Source: Ichthyophthirius multifiliis (taxonomy: Eukaryota > Ciliophora > Oligohymenophorea > Hymenostomatida). Taken from it: a stretch of 64,000 nucleotides of DNA. The stretch spans positions 1-64,000 of the forward strand of contig NW_004085957.1 of assembly GCF_000220395.1 (NCBI RefSeq). The letters run 5' to 3'. How positions within the stretch are numbered: the first letter of the stretch is position 1; each line of letters begins with the position of its first letter. Positions 11,507-23,648 of this stretch are shown in pieces. The notes under the pieces were generated by a model. That model did no database searches and had not been told where the DNA came from. It worked only from the letters and a program-made list of their open reading frames with translations. Made by a program: the position numbers and the translations under genes.

Positions 11507-12602
11507 TATATATTATAATCTTATTTTATTTAAGTATCCTGTATTATTAACTGAACCAGCTCATAATCCAAATACATAAAAATTCAAAATAGCACAACTA
11601 TTTTTTTGAAAATTATAATACTCCAGCTTTATTTATAGCAGTCTAAGGAGTTTTATCTTTGTAATATAAAATATTTATATTTTATATTAAAATAAAAAAA
11701 GATTTGCAAGTGGAAAAACTACAGGTATAATTATAGAAATTGGAGACGGAGTAACTTAAATAGTTCCAGTTTTCGAAGGATACTCATTATAATATGCATA
11801 ATAAAGAATTGATTTAGGAGGCAGAAATATAACAGAATATTTCAATTATTTATTAAGACGTTCAGGATATTATTTTCATACATCTGTAATTATTTTTTTT
11901 CTTTTTTTTTATAAAATAAAATAAAGGCTGAATTCGAAATAATAAAAAAAATAAAAGAAAAAAAATGTTTTGTAAGTCTTGTAAATTAAGGAGACGATAA
12001 AAATTATGATACTAGAGGAATAGTAGATACAGTTACACTTCCAGATGGTAATACTATGACATTAACATTTGAAAAATAAAAAGCCGCCGAAATTCTTTTT
12101 AATCCATCATTAATAGGATTAGAATATACATGTATTTATATATATTTATATATATTTGTATAATAATATAAAAAAAAAGCTATTTCTGATTTACTTATTA
12201 GATCAGTATAAAAAGTTGATATTGATTTAAGAAATACTCTATATTAAGAAATAATTATTTCAGGTGGTTGCACTAAATTAAAGGATTTTCCTAATAGATT
12301 CTTAAATGAAGTTAAAAAAATTGTGCCTAAATAATAAAAGGTTATTTTTTTTTTTATATCATTATTTTTATTTTTAATAAGGTAAAAGCTTATTCGCCTG
12401 AAAATAGAGAAGACTTATGTTGGATAGGAGGATCTATATTAAGTAACTTGGCATCATTTAAAAATATGTGGATTACTAAAAAAGTAAAATTATTTTAATT
12501 AGAAAATTTTATGTTTTTTTTTATTTTATTTTATTTTATTTTTTTTTGAAAAAGGATTATGAAGAATAAGGAGAAAGAGTTTTATTAAAAAATTCATTTT
12601 GA
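11007..12602 (+). CDS. Actin-related protein, ARP1/centractin-like
   Basis: ARP1 forms the short filament of dynactin, the dynein cofactor. ATG is at 11007 and TGA at 12600-12602, with about eight exons. Key stretches are PIVIDNGSGTMRAGLAG (first phosphate loop), FDNYVGRPKYKMV, YPINHGCIQNWDDMDLIW, HPVLLTEPAHNPNTQKFKIA, GIIIEIGDGVTQIVPVFEGY (second phosphate loop), IIISGGCTKLKDFPNRFLNE, WIGGSILSNLASFKNMWITK and a DYEEQGERVL..NSF end. The FDNYVGRPK and PINHG..NWDDM segments fit ARP1 better than conventional actin, but assignment within the actin superfamily is by eye. The reading frame slips once at a T7 run (about 11602-11608), where the conserved sequence LFFENYNTPALF needs T6. The sequence is otherwise well conserved, so this looks like a sequence error. 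Early exons are only 17-22 codons long. Confidence 0.88.
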
Positions 12603-12745
12603 AAGAATTAAAATTTTATTATAAAATATATATATATATATATATTATTTTTTATTTTATATTAGAAATAAGTCATATTAAAATATAAAATCTTTTTTTT
12701 TTTTTTGATTATTTTATAAAATTAGCAATTTTAATAAATATAAAA

Positions 12746-13482
12746 ATGTATAATTAATAATAAGGATTATAATAAAATTTAAATTAGAATGGGTAAATAA
12801 TTTTAAATATTTAAAAATGTTTATAAAAAATAAAAATAGTACATATTTATATTTATCATTAAGTATAATAAATAAACAATTAATTATAAATAGCAAAATA
12901 GGATAGCAAAGAATATTCCAAATTACAATAAATATAAAATGTTGTTTAATGTAATTTAATATATAAATAAAAAAAAAAATATTAGATAAAAATTAAATTA
13001 TAAATAAAAGGTTAATAGAAACAAAACGAAGCATAAATTAGTAAAAAAAAAAAATGTATAATTTAAATATTAAAAAATAATAAAAATAATACAGAAGAAT
13101 ATGATAGTGATAATGCTTATTACTAAGAATATTGTAGATTGCATTTAACAAACTAAATACTGAATAATTAAGTAATTTTTTTTAAAAAAAATAATATATG
13201 ACATATATATATAAATATAAAAAAATATATGAAATAAATAATAAGATGAAAGAACTTATAAATGAAAAAAATGAATTATTGTAAAAATAATATAAATTAG
13301 AAGTATAAATTATTTAAAATATTTTGTAATTATTTTTAAAATTTAAAAAAAAGAAAAAAAATGAAGATTAAAATATAACAGATGAATAACTAGAAAATGA
13401 TCAAAAAATTAAATAATAAAAAAATAAGAATATTTCAAGAAACTATATTTGTCCCTATGAAAATTGTGAAAAATCATATATG

Positions 13483-13525
<43 letters not shown>

Positions 13526-13613
13526 TTAATTATAATAATATATTATTATTTATAATAGATCTGAAAATTCTGTTAATTAACATATAAAATTAAGACATTA
13601 AAAACCTTTCTGA
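12746..13613 (+). CDS. Small C2H2 zinc-finger protein, Q/N-rich
   Basis: ATG at 12746 opens a long Gln/Asn-rich frame, starting MYNQQQGLQQNLNQNGQ. Later exons give a charged helix (MKELINEKNELLQKQYKLE) and, at the very end, a single C2H2 finger split by an intron. The finger reads CPYENCEKSY, then SENSVNQHIKLRHQKPF, then TGA 13611-13613. This fits C-x4-C-x(n)-H-x4-H, the TFIIIA-like finger, with the last His close to the C-terminus. It could be a DNA- or RNA-binding protein. The N-terminal 130 codons are low-complexity, so the true start might be further downstream. Intron positions are approximate. It starts 143 bp after the ARP1-like gene on the same strand. Confidence 0.6.
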
Positions 13614-13771
13614 TTATTTATTAATTAATATATATATATATATATATATATTTTTCTATTTTATTTATATAAATATTTAATAATTTAATAATAATTATTA
13701 ATCATTTTATATATAATCCTTTTTTTCCTATATTTATGCCTTTTTTTTTTTTTTAATTTCTTATATTTCTA

Positions 13772-14953
13772 TCAAATTTATTCAATTTATTTTTATTTTA
13801 AATCTATTATTTGAACATTTCTAGCTTCATATTCTTTTACATAATTAATGCATTATTTTTCATTATATTTGTATGTAATTTTTTATATTATTATAATACC
13901 TTATCTATATTATTATATGGAAAAAAAATATTAAAAATAAAATATTTATCAAGATTAAGCGCTTCACTAAATGTTTCTTAAAAAATAGGACTAATTTCAT
14001 TTAATGATTGTATTTAAAAATCATTTTCTTTATTATTTTAAATTTAATAATCTAATTTATCTTTACTTTATTTATTAAAATTGTTCGTAGAATTATATTT
14101 ACTATATATTTAATTAATATCATTTTAATTTTATGCTTAAAATTATTTAGAATTATATTCAGATTTATAATTAATGTTATTATTATATTAAATCATAGAA
14201 TAATTTTTTAATTATTATTAACTAAATTACTTTATAAAATTAGTTTATTATTATTATTAATGTACTTATTATTAAATTTAATGTCCTTTTTGTTATTATT
14301 ATTGCTTTTATTATTATATATTATGAGAATGTTAATTAGTTTTTTTTTTCTATTGAATTTTTTATATAATTAAGAAATCCATATTAAAAAATTACATTTT
14401 TTATAAATTTATAATTTTAAAATTTATTATTATCATCTTTTTTATTATTCTCATTGTTATTTTTAAAAGTTAATTTTTATTTGTTTAACTCTTTTTCTAA
14501 AAAAATTATTACTATTATTATTAATAATTTTAATTTAAATATTATTAAGTTTATTTAAAGGAATATTATTAAATTTAAGGTTAAAATTAAGTAATTTCCT
14601 TTTCTTAATTTTTATTATATTCCCCTTTTATATTAATATTATTATTATTATCTATAATTAAACAATCTTTTTATTCATTTTAAAACCCACTATTTAAATA
14701 ATTAATACTCGATTAAAAATACTAGCATTTCGGTTCATTTTTTATATTATTTTCTTCTTATATTTCCGTAGCACTAAACGTTTTATCAATAATTAAGTGA
14801 TCTTAAAGTAAATTAGCTAAAACATTTGAATTTTCCAAATCTAAACCACATGGATTAAACTCTATAATAAATCTAATAATAGAATCTTATACATTTTATT
14901 TTTAAGACAAAGTTTTAAATTAATAAAAATTGAATAATAAATAACTATTCTTA

Positions 14954-14994
<41 letters not shown>

Positions 14995-17683
14995 TTAATT
15001 AATTTGATGATTTGAATCATTATCTGATTATTACATAAATAATAATTATTCATTTATTGATTTTCTTTTTAGTTTCTTTCTTTCTTAATTTTCGCTTTTT
15101 TTAAATTATATAATATTTTTTCCCGATTAACTTAATAAGTCACTTAAGGACAAGAATTGCATGAATGAGAAAAAAGCCCACAAGTTTCACATTTCGAGTC
15201 TAATATTTAATTCAATCCTAAATTTTTAGCTTAATGCCTTATTTTATTATATATTTCAAAGTCATTCTTATATTTTTTTATTGTATTTAAGAAATCCTCT
15301 TTTTATAAAATCAGTACAGTAGATACACAAGTCGAAATAAATTATATGTTTTCAGTTTAATCAGTAATAAAGCATTTCTGATTAAAATAACTACCCTCTT
15401 CTATTATTTTTATCTATACATTATTATTCATTTATTATTATATCTATCCTCTTATAATAAAATACATGGAATTATTACTAAATTATAAATCTGAAGCCTA
15501 CCAGACAATATCATCTGGTCTATATGTCCTTTCTTTCATTTCTGGAGCTAATTCTAACAAAAAGTCTTTAGAAAAATTTAATGAAAAAGTCTTATATTAT
15601 CTCAATTACTAATAATTAATTTCTGATAATACTTATTTTTTTAAATTTAAATTTAATTCACTTAACATATGTTAACCATTTTCATTATAATTGTGTTTTT
15701 CCCAGTGTAAATATTTAAAATATTATTTTACCTTTAATAAATAAAATAATATATATATATATACATATATTATGTTATTATATATTAATTTTATTTTATT
15801 TATACATGTAAAAATATATATAATTTTAAATATATATAAATTTAAATAAATATATATAAAGTAATAAATATATTTATATATATATATTTTTTATATTTAT
15901 ATGTATATTAATATATATATTTTACTTTTCTTTATATTTTTAAACCTAAATTTCTTCTCTTCATATATTAGGAAAGTAATGAAAAATTCTATTTAAATTC
16001 AGTATCTTATTCAGTAATTTCTTAAATCAAAACACCTATCCTATTTAGTGTATAAGCGTAAATACCACATGAAAACACAGTTATAAAAATACAGGTTAGT
16101 TTTTCTAATTCATTATTAGGGTGTATTTCTCCATAACCAACTGTTAACATAGTAATAATAGCCCAATATAGTGAATTTATATATTTTGTCAGGAAATTTT
16201 CTTAATCTAAGTTAGCTTCTTTTATCCAATTTTATTTATTCATTTATTCAGTTTTGTAACCTACAAAATAAAAAATACACCCACAAAAATGGGCTATGAA
16301 TAGTACAGTAAGACCTAATTTTAAAAGCTAATAATAAGACTATTCTTTTTTTGGTAAATTTATAACGTCTTCTATTTCGTCTATTAAAAAGTTTAATTTT
16401 ATTAATAAACATAGTTATATAGGTAGAAGAAATTGATTATTGAATAAACTGTTTTCATCAACAAAAAAAAAAAATATTTACATTATAATATCTATCCAAA
16501 ATTACTATTTTATATAATTTAAAGCAATTTTTTTTCTTTCATTTACTATTAATCCTTTATAATAACAAGAAGTATTAAATTTTATTATATTATCAAATAA
16601 AAAAATTAATTTAGGAAAATAAGATACAAATTAGTTAAAACGACCTTATGAATATTATTCAAAACTAAGAAAATAAATAAATATAAAAATAGATACATAT
16701 ATAACATATATACATATATACATATATATAACATATATACATTATATACATATATACATATATATATATATACATATATACATATATACATATATACATA
16801 TATACATATATACATATATTTTATAAATACTCAAAAAATGTTATATATATAGGAATCAAAAATTATAACCATAAACTAAATACAATTAATAAAATATTCC
16901 ACATTTTTAGAATATTAGAATCTGATTGAAAAACTTCGAATGTTTTTTCAATAAAATTTAGTACTTTTCTTATTATTTCAATTTATCTTATTTTTGCTGT
17001 AAACTTTTACAATTATCCATACTTTTTTATATAATAATATTTATTATATATATAAAATGTATAGTTTTTATTTTAGAATACATATTATTTTAATAAATAT
17101 TTTTTTACATATTATAAAATATTACTTTTGTTTTTTTATATACGCTATAAAATGATGTTTTATCACTAATAACTTAAAATTAATAATCAGTTAAATTATT
17201 ATATCTTCTTATAATGGATAAATTTAACATTTTATAAATAAATCTTCTTATATGCACTAGAATTAAAAACTATTTTTTTTTCCAAAGTCCTTTAAATCCA
17301 ATAGTTTAAGATTTTGGATAAAATAATTGATTTTAATCTTCTTTTTATGAATTATCATTTCTCATATTTGAATCAATAGGTGAATTATTTTAAGTAATAT
17401 TATTTATAATTTCCATTCTTTTATTTTTTGAAATACTCATTAATGAATTGTATAATTTATTTTGATTAGTTATTTCTTTTTGCGACAAAATAGTTTTCTT
17501 TTTTAACGAATTATCTAAATCTGTTTAAATTTATGTTTATTTTATATGAGTATGTGATTCGTTAATTAATTTATATAATGGTTTATTCGATATAAATAAT
17601 TATTTTCGAGTTTAATCTCCATTTCTTAATGATAATGTTGATTTATAAGTGTTTTGGAACGTTTAATTATTATAAAGACTCAT
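13772..17683 (-). CDS. Six-helix K+ channel with cyclic-nucleotide-binding-like domain and C-terminal zinc knuckle (channel 1)
   Basis: Ciliate voltage/cyclic-nucleotide-type K+ channel. ATG is at 17681-17683 and TGA at 13772-13774. The Ser/Gln-rich N-terminus precedes FKGLWKKKQFLILVHIRRFI. Membrane helices follow: S1 near DSNILKMWNILLIVFSLWLQ, S2 with the D-NIIKFNTSCYYKGLIV pattern, and S5 near LLKLGLTVLFIAHFCGC. The pore YWAIITMLTVGYGEIHPNNE holds the canonical TVGYG filter. After S6 comes a region like a cyclic-nucleotide-binding domain (RTYRPDDIVWQASD, MYFIIRGQI, EEGSYFNQKCF), but it lacks the usual GE..L...R..TA phosphate cassette. Then CETCGLFSHSCNSC fits a C-x2-C-x4-H-x4-C zinc knuckle (about 15144-15203). 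The last third is Asn/Gln-rich and probably disordered. Introns carry TA and TATACA microsatellites. It is paralogous to the channel at 29.5-32.8 kb. Confidence 0.9.
14950..14994. repeat. (TTA)n trinucleotide run coding poly-Asn
   Basis: On the minus strand this is AAT repeated, read in frame as a run of about 11 Asn in the C-terminal tail of channel 1. Confidence 0.8.
16693..16819. repeat. TATACA/TA microsatellite in an intron of channel 1
   Basis: The tract is built from repeats of TATACATA with TATAACATA variants, inside an intron between the S1 and S2 exons. The open frame on it, at 16606-16815, is a repeat artefact. Confidence 0.85.
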
Positions 17684-18435
17684 ATATAATTTATTATACC
17701 TATGTGTTTTTTATATATATAATTATATATATATAAATGTAATATAATTGAGTTTATGTTTTTTAATTTTTAATTTTTTAAATTATTTTTTTAGTAAAAA
17801 TTTATTTGAATAATTTAATTAAGTTATTTTTGAATTTTTACTTTTATTTTTAATAATTAATTTTGTTAATAATAAAAATAATTTTTACATTTAATTTAAA
17901 AATAAAATAAAAAAAATTAAATTTTATATCATTAAAATAATTATTTTTAAGACTTATTTTAATATTAATAATTAAAAAATTATTAATTTAGTAAATATGT
18001 ATATTTTTTATTTAATTATTTATAATTTTGTTATCTTTTTTATTAAAATAAAAAAATATCTTTGATAAATTTATTTATAATATAAATAATCAATAATATT
18101 TATATAAATAGTTTTACTTATTTAAATAAGAATTATTTAACCTAACATATTAAATAAAACAAATAATTCGTTTATCTTTAGAATAATTAAATATATTATA
18201 TAAAATTAATAAAAGAAAATAGATATAACAATATAATAATAATATAAGTTAACTTTATCTTTATATGAGAAATATTCAAAATATATTTTTTAATAGAAAA
18301 TATATATTAATTTAATTTAACACTTATTAAAAAATAAAAATTAATATATCAATAATCTTTTATTTTAACAATTTTTTTTTTTTTTTTTCTTATAAGCAAA
18401 TTAAAAAATAAAACATAAAAGTAAAAAAATAAAAA
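17684..18435. promoter_or_regulatory. Divergent intergenic region between channel 1 and the ZIP gene
   Basis: 752 bp of A/T-rich DNA separate the two start codons, which face away from each other. Both promoters should lie here. No motif or RNA gene is recognised. Confidence 0.4.
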
Positions 18436-19464
18436 ATGGATACCTGGATAATAAAAATACTAACAATGTTAATAATGTTTGCCATGATAATGATAACTGG
18501 TAATATTCCTTTACGTTTACATTCATTTAAGCAAAACCTTAAGGTACTAGCTTTATCATCTGCCTTTTCCGGTGGTTTATTTCTCACAGTTGGTTTAGTT
18601 CATTTACTCCCCGAAGCAAACGAGCATTTCGATAAATATTTTAAAGAAATAAACCACGGCGAAGACTAGGAAAATTTTCCTTGGGCATTCGTAATAACCC
18701 TTATGAGTTTCAGTTTAATTTTATTTATTGAGAAAGTTGCTACTGACCACCATGAACATGATGCAAATAAAGCGTCTCATTTAAAAGCTTCGATCCTAAA
18801 TAGAAATGCATAATAACATCATTAATCGTAATTAGTTGATAATGTAAATATTGATTCTCGCTTTCAATCTCATTTAAATGATGAAGATGACCAAGACGAA
18901 AATGACTAATCAGACGAATAATTCCAAGAAAACATAATTCGTTAAAGCCTTAATCCGAAAAAATAATTTGCTTCAAAAATATCTTTTATGGTTTCTGGAA
19001 AAAAAAAAGGCAAAATAAATCTCGCACCATATCTATTATAAGTCGCTGTAGGAATACATGCTGTATTCGAGGGATTAGCTATTGGAATCGAAAATGACTG
19101 GCTTAAATGTCTTACTTTAGCCGCTGCTGTTTGTTGCCATAAATGGGCAGAAGGACTTACTTTAGGATTAGCATTTAGAAAGGCAAATGTAGATCTCAAA
19201 ATGAGTAGTATAATGATTGCGATTTAGGCTTTAATGAATCCTATAGGAGTTGGACTTGGCTTAGCTTTGAGTGATTAGGGAGAACTTATTACTGGTATTT
19301 TTATGGCTATTAGTACTGGGACATTTATATATATTGCTACTTTGGAAGTTTTGGTGGAGGAGTTTAGTGTTAAAAGATATAAATTTGTTAAATTCTTGTT
19401 CTTTTTAGCCGCGGGGGCTTTCATCACTTCTTTGTGGTTTTTGGAATAGGTAACAGGAGGTTGA
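18436..19464 (+). CDS. ZIP-family metal (zinc/iron) transporter
   Basis: ZIP (SLC39) proteins move zinc or iron into the cytosol. A single uninterrupted frame from ATG 18436 to TGA 19462-19464 gives 342 residues, the usual ZIP length. Helices I-III cover MDTWIIKILTMLIMFAMIMI, LSSAFSGGLFLTVGLVHLLP (with the conserved G..L...HLLP) and FVITLMSFSLILFIEKV. A His/Asp/Glu-rich cytosolic loop follows (DHHEHD, QQHHQSQ, DEDDQDEND), as in metal-binding ZIP loops. Helix IV has HAVFEGLAIG and helix V HKWAEGLTLG, the paired H...EG motifs that form the binuclear metal site. The C-terminal helices are FIYIATLEVLVEEF and FLFFLAAGAFITSLWF. It looks closest to the ZIP1-3 group. There is no intron, unlike most neighbours. 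The protein seems intact. Confidence 0.95.
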
Positions 19465-20479
19465 GTTTAATATGTATTGCTTGTATCTTCTACTATTACA
19501 TTTTTAATGAATTTTTTGTTTTGTTTATGTTTATGTTAATTTTTTTATTTTAATGTTAATTTTTTTTTATTACTTTTTAAAAGTTTTAACGATTAATTTA
19601 TTTTTATAATAATAAAGTAAAAATAAAAAATAAAAATAGAGTAGGTCAATAAAATAAATATTTGGATTAGTTTTTAATTTGTATGTACGTGACAAAAATA
19701 TAATATTATATATATTTTTGTCTAAAATATGTCATCTATTTATTTATGGTTTGTCATCTATTTATTTATGGTTTGTTATCATTTCTTTACATAAATATAT
19801 TCATAATAATTGATTTAATTAATTATTAATAATAAAAAAAAAAATTAATTATTAAAAGTTAAATATAAATTAAATTTTTAAAACAAAAAAAAAATATATA
19901 TAATAATTATATATTTTTTTAATTAAAAAATATCTATAGATAATAATAATATTTATACCTTTTAGAATTTTTTTTATTTAAATTATATTAATTTTATAAA
20001 GCATTAAATTTAATAAAAATTTATATATTTATTCATTTTTATTTAAAAAAATATATATTTATTGCCTTTATTTAATAAATATTTAAATTTTTTAAATAAA
20101 AAAATGAAAAATGTTAATTTTGGTATATTATAATTTAAAAAATAAATTTTAATTGAACTAAATTAAATTAATACTATACAATAATATTAATTTTTTAGAT
20201 TAAATCTAAAGATACATATTTTTTTAAGTAGTTTATTTTATTAAGTAATTTTATAATTTGTTATATTTAAATATAATATTTATTAAACTATAAGTTTACT
20301 TTATTTGAAAAATATATTTTTTCTATAAAAAATAAAATTTATTACTTAAAAATGCAATGTATTTTAAAATAACATAAATTTTTTCTAATTTTTAAATAAT
20401 TTAATAAAATTTTATTTATAAAAATAAATCAAAGCAATTAATTTAAATTTAATAAAAATAATAAAACAAATTTATAAAT
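19465..20479. other. AT-rich intergenic stretch
   Basis: The 3' flank of the ZIP gene. It holds a 22-bp tandem duplication at 19730-19773 and otherwise A/T homopolymers and no coding signal. Confidence 0.5.
19730..19773. repeat. Two-copy 22-bp tandem repeat
   Basis: The unit begins TGTCATCTATTTATTTATGG and is repeated exactly twice, with a partial third copy after it. It lies in the 3' flank of the ZIP gene. Confidence 0.8.
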
Positions 20480-20690
20480 AAATATACCTGTTTAAAAATC
20501 TATTATTATAAGCATACATTTATTAAAATTTTAACCAAATATATTAATGTTTTTGATTTACTAATTTTTGAAAAAATATTATTTACAGAGATTTTGTTAT
20601 TCACTTCATCTATACAAAAGAGGTTTGATTCTAAGTTACTTTTTATTATTTCTAAAATTCTTTTATAACATATAACTTAGCTTAAATTCA
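20480..20690 (-). other. Coding-like minus-strand piece, unassigned
   Basis: A minus-strand frame reads CYKRILEIIKSNLESNLFCI, then DEVNNKISVNNIFSKISK and SKTLIYLVKILINVCL. The G+C content and residue mix are unlike the flanking DNA, which suggests an exon. An in-frame TGA lies just upstream and no ATG or splice set was resolved. It may be part of a small gene or a leftover fragment. No family is recognised. Confidence 0.25.
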
Positions 20691-21002
20691 GAATTATTCA
20701 AAAAGCTTAATTATATAGATTTAAATATAAATTATATTCAAACAGATTTTTTTTAATAATAGATAAAAATGAATAAAATTGATTTATCTATTATTATATT
20801 AGTTTTTAATATTTTTATTTTAATTTTATTTTTTTTAGATTGTTTATGTTTTAAAAAACTATAATATACATACAGCTTTATTGTTTAAATATATAATTAT
20901 GTAATATACATACCTTTTATATATATAAGCCTAACAAATATAATATTAAACATGAGCATAATTAATATAATAAACTTGACTTTAACAAAAATAATTGGTT
21001 TT

Positions 21003-21079
<77 letters not shown>

Positions 21080-21485
21080 AATAATAAAGGTTTTACCATT
21101 GCACTACATGATTAATAATATAGTTTTTTAAAAAAAGATTATTTGAGTAAAAGTAATTAATGTAAATGGGATATTTTAATATTAATTTGTGAGTTTTTTA
21201 ATATTTTCTAAAATATAATTTTTAATGAATATCATATAATCTTAACTATTAATTTTTTAGTATAATTAATAAAAATTTTAGATAACTTAATACATAAATA
21301 ATTTAATGAAAAAAATATTAATAATATATACTTATAATTACAAATGATTCATTTATTCTATTTAATTTAAATTACAGTATCAATAATAATAGATAAAAAA
21401 TAAAGTATTTTAATTAACTTATTATTTATTATATTATTATCTTGTAAAATAACTAAATAAATAACAAATTAATAATATAATTTAA
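20691..21485. other. AT-rich region upstream of the PAS membrane protein gene
   Basis: It contains a long (AT)n run at about 21008-21067 and otherwise A/T-rich DNA. It probably includes the promoter of the gene at 21486. Confidence 0.45.
21008..21067. repeat. (AT)n microsatellite
   Basis: About 30 uninterrupted AT units in intergenic DNA. Confidence 0.9.
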
Positions 21486-21710
21486 ATGAACAATTTTTGT
21501 AAATAATTTCTTAAACAAATAAAAAAATAAAAGTTGATTTTTTTACAAGAAATATCTTATATTAATTCAAAAAAGGATAAAAAATAATTAAACATAATTA
21601 AAATTCAATAATTATAGAATAAATTTCAATATATCATAAAATAAATTGCTAATAATAATCAGAATGTTTCTGTAAATAGCAAGTATTATTTAATTTATAT
21701 AAATAAATAT

Positions 21711-21752
<42 letters not shown>

Positions 21753-23613
21753 TAAATAAAAATATATAGGAAAATAGTTTTCATAATAAATATAAATTTT
21801 TAATTTAATTTCTTTAAGATAAATATTATTTTTAAATATGCTAATAATTTCATAATTAATTTAAGTAATATGATGTAAATCTTCTTTTTACTTTCGTTTT
21901 TTTTACCTTAGAAATTAAATAATCTAATTTAGAATCTTTTATAACTTTATTTTAAATTAAATAAAAGTTTCCTTTTACAATTCGGGAACGCAGTATAATA
22001 GCTGAAATATATTCAATAGCTTTAAAATATTAAAAAAATAAAAAAAAAGCTGAAAAATATGACTCTAATAAAAATAATAAATATAAATACGCCAATTTTA
22101 AAAAAGGCTTGAAATTTGATGATAATATGAAAATAATAATATCTTAATTTGAAAAAGTAATAATGGAAAGAGAAAATATTATACTTTTGCTAACCTAAGA
22201 CTGTCTAAACTTAAAGGATTTTTAATAAAAAGCTTTATAATATTTAAAAATGCGTTCCGAATTAAAACGAAAACTTAAATAATAATATAGAATTTACAAA
22301 AACAGTAAGAAATTATCATCTTTAATTTAAAATTTTTTCTTATACATTTCTTTTAATAACTAAAATAACAAATTTTTCAAATAAAAAGAAAATAATTTTC
22401 TAAACGAAAAAAAATAAACATCAATTAAATTTTCGATTAAAACAATTGTATTTTATACATTAGTCTAACTGGAAATTTCGGTTAAATTAAAAAATTTTAA
22501 TGGAAATTCTAAAGAATTTTTGGTTATGAAAACTCTTTTATTGAAGGCAAAAAAATTAACGAAATTATGCCTGAATTTATTTCTCTTTAACATGATAATA
22601 TATTACAAAATTACATTAAACAATAAAAATAATAACAGAATATAAATAAAGACTAATTACCATTAATTCTAGCCTAAAATAGTAAAGGATTCTGTATACC
22701 AATGACTCTTTAATTCAAAACTTGCCAATTATAAAGCGATTTCGGACTTATTGGTCTTCTAAAATTGCTAGAGGAATAAAGTTAGTAGTTTCTTTTAGTA
22801 AGCTTAGATTAGTTTAAAGTAGAAGGTTGCTCAGAATTTTTTTTTAATTAAATTCTGGGTGAACATATATCTTAAAAGAATATAAAAAACATTTATTTAT
22901 GTAAATTTTTGCCTATTTTTTTATTTTTGAAAGAAAAATAAAATAATAATATTGAACAAAATGTAAAAATTTATTTTATATAAAAAAAATAAAATATATA
23001 AAATTTTTTTTTAATAAATAAAAGGAAAATTTAAATGAAAAAAACTTCTTTTTAAAGGAAAAAAATGATATTTAAAGTTTGTTTTTTTTACCTAAAAAAA
23101 AATATTTTCATACAAATTTCCTTTTTTAAAACTTTGAAAATATAAATGAAGAACTTAACTAAATAAATATAAAACTTTTTGATTTTTTTTAAATTTCTTT
23201 TAAATTTTATCATATAAAAAATTTATTCTTGAATTTTATCATTATTTAAATTTAAGATTATAATAAAATCTAAAATAAAAAAATACTAATTTAAAATTTA
23301 ACAACATTATAATATTAATTTGAAAAAAATTTAAACATTTAAATTAATTTCTTCTAATAAAAAAGTATAAAAGTTGACCTTAAACTCATTGTAAATAGCG
23401 CAATAACAAAAAATTAATAATCCTAAAAAAAATAATATAAAAGATCTAATAAAAAAAGCTAAAAAAAAATATTTTTCACATAAATAATTCAAGATAGCAA
23501 TATATAGGAATAAATATAAGAAAATGAATTTTCTTAATAAAATAATGAGTAATAAAATAAAATATAATAATCATAATAGTAGACATAATAATCAGAAATA
23601 GTTTAAAATTCAA

Positions 23614-23648
<35 letters not shown>

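Noticed and set aside
16606-16815. 69-residue minus-strand frame of Tyr/Ile/Cys repeats
   Set aside because: It is the translation of the TATACA microsatellite inside an intron of channel 1.
18942-19199. 85-residue minus-strand frame opposite the ZIP gene
   Set aside because: It lies antisense to the intact ZIP coding sequence and has no start or family support; a shadow frame.
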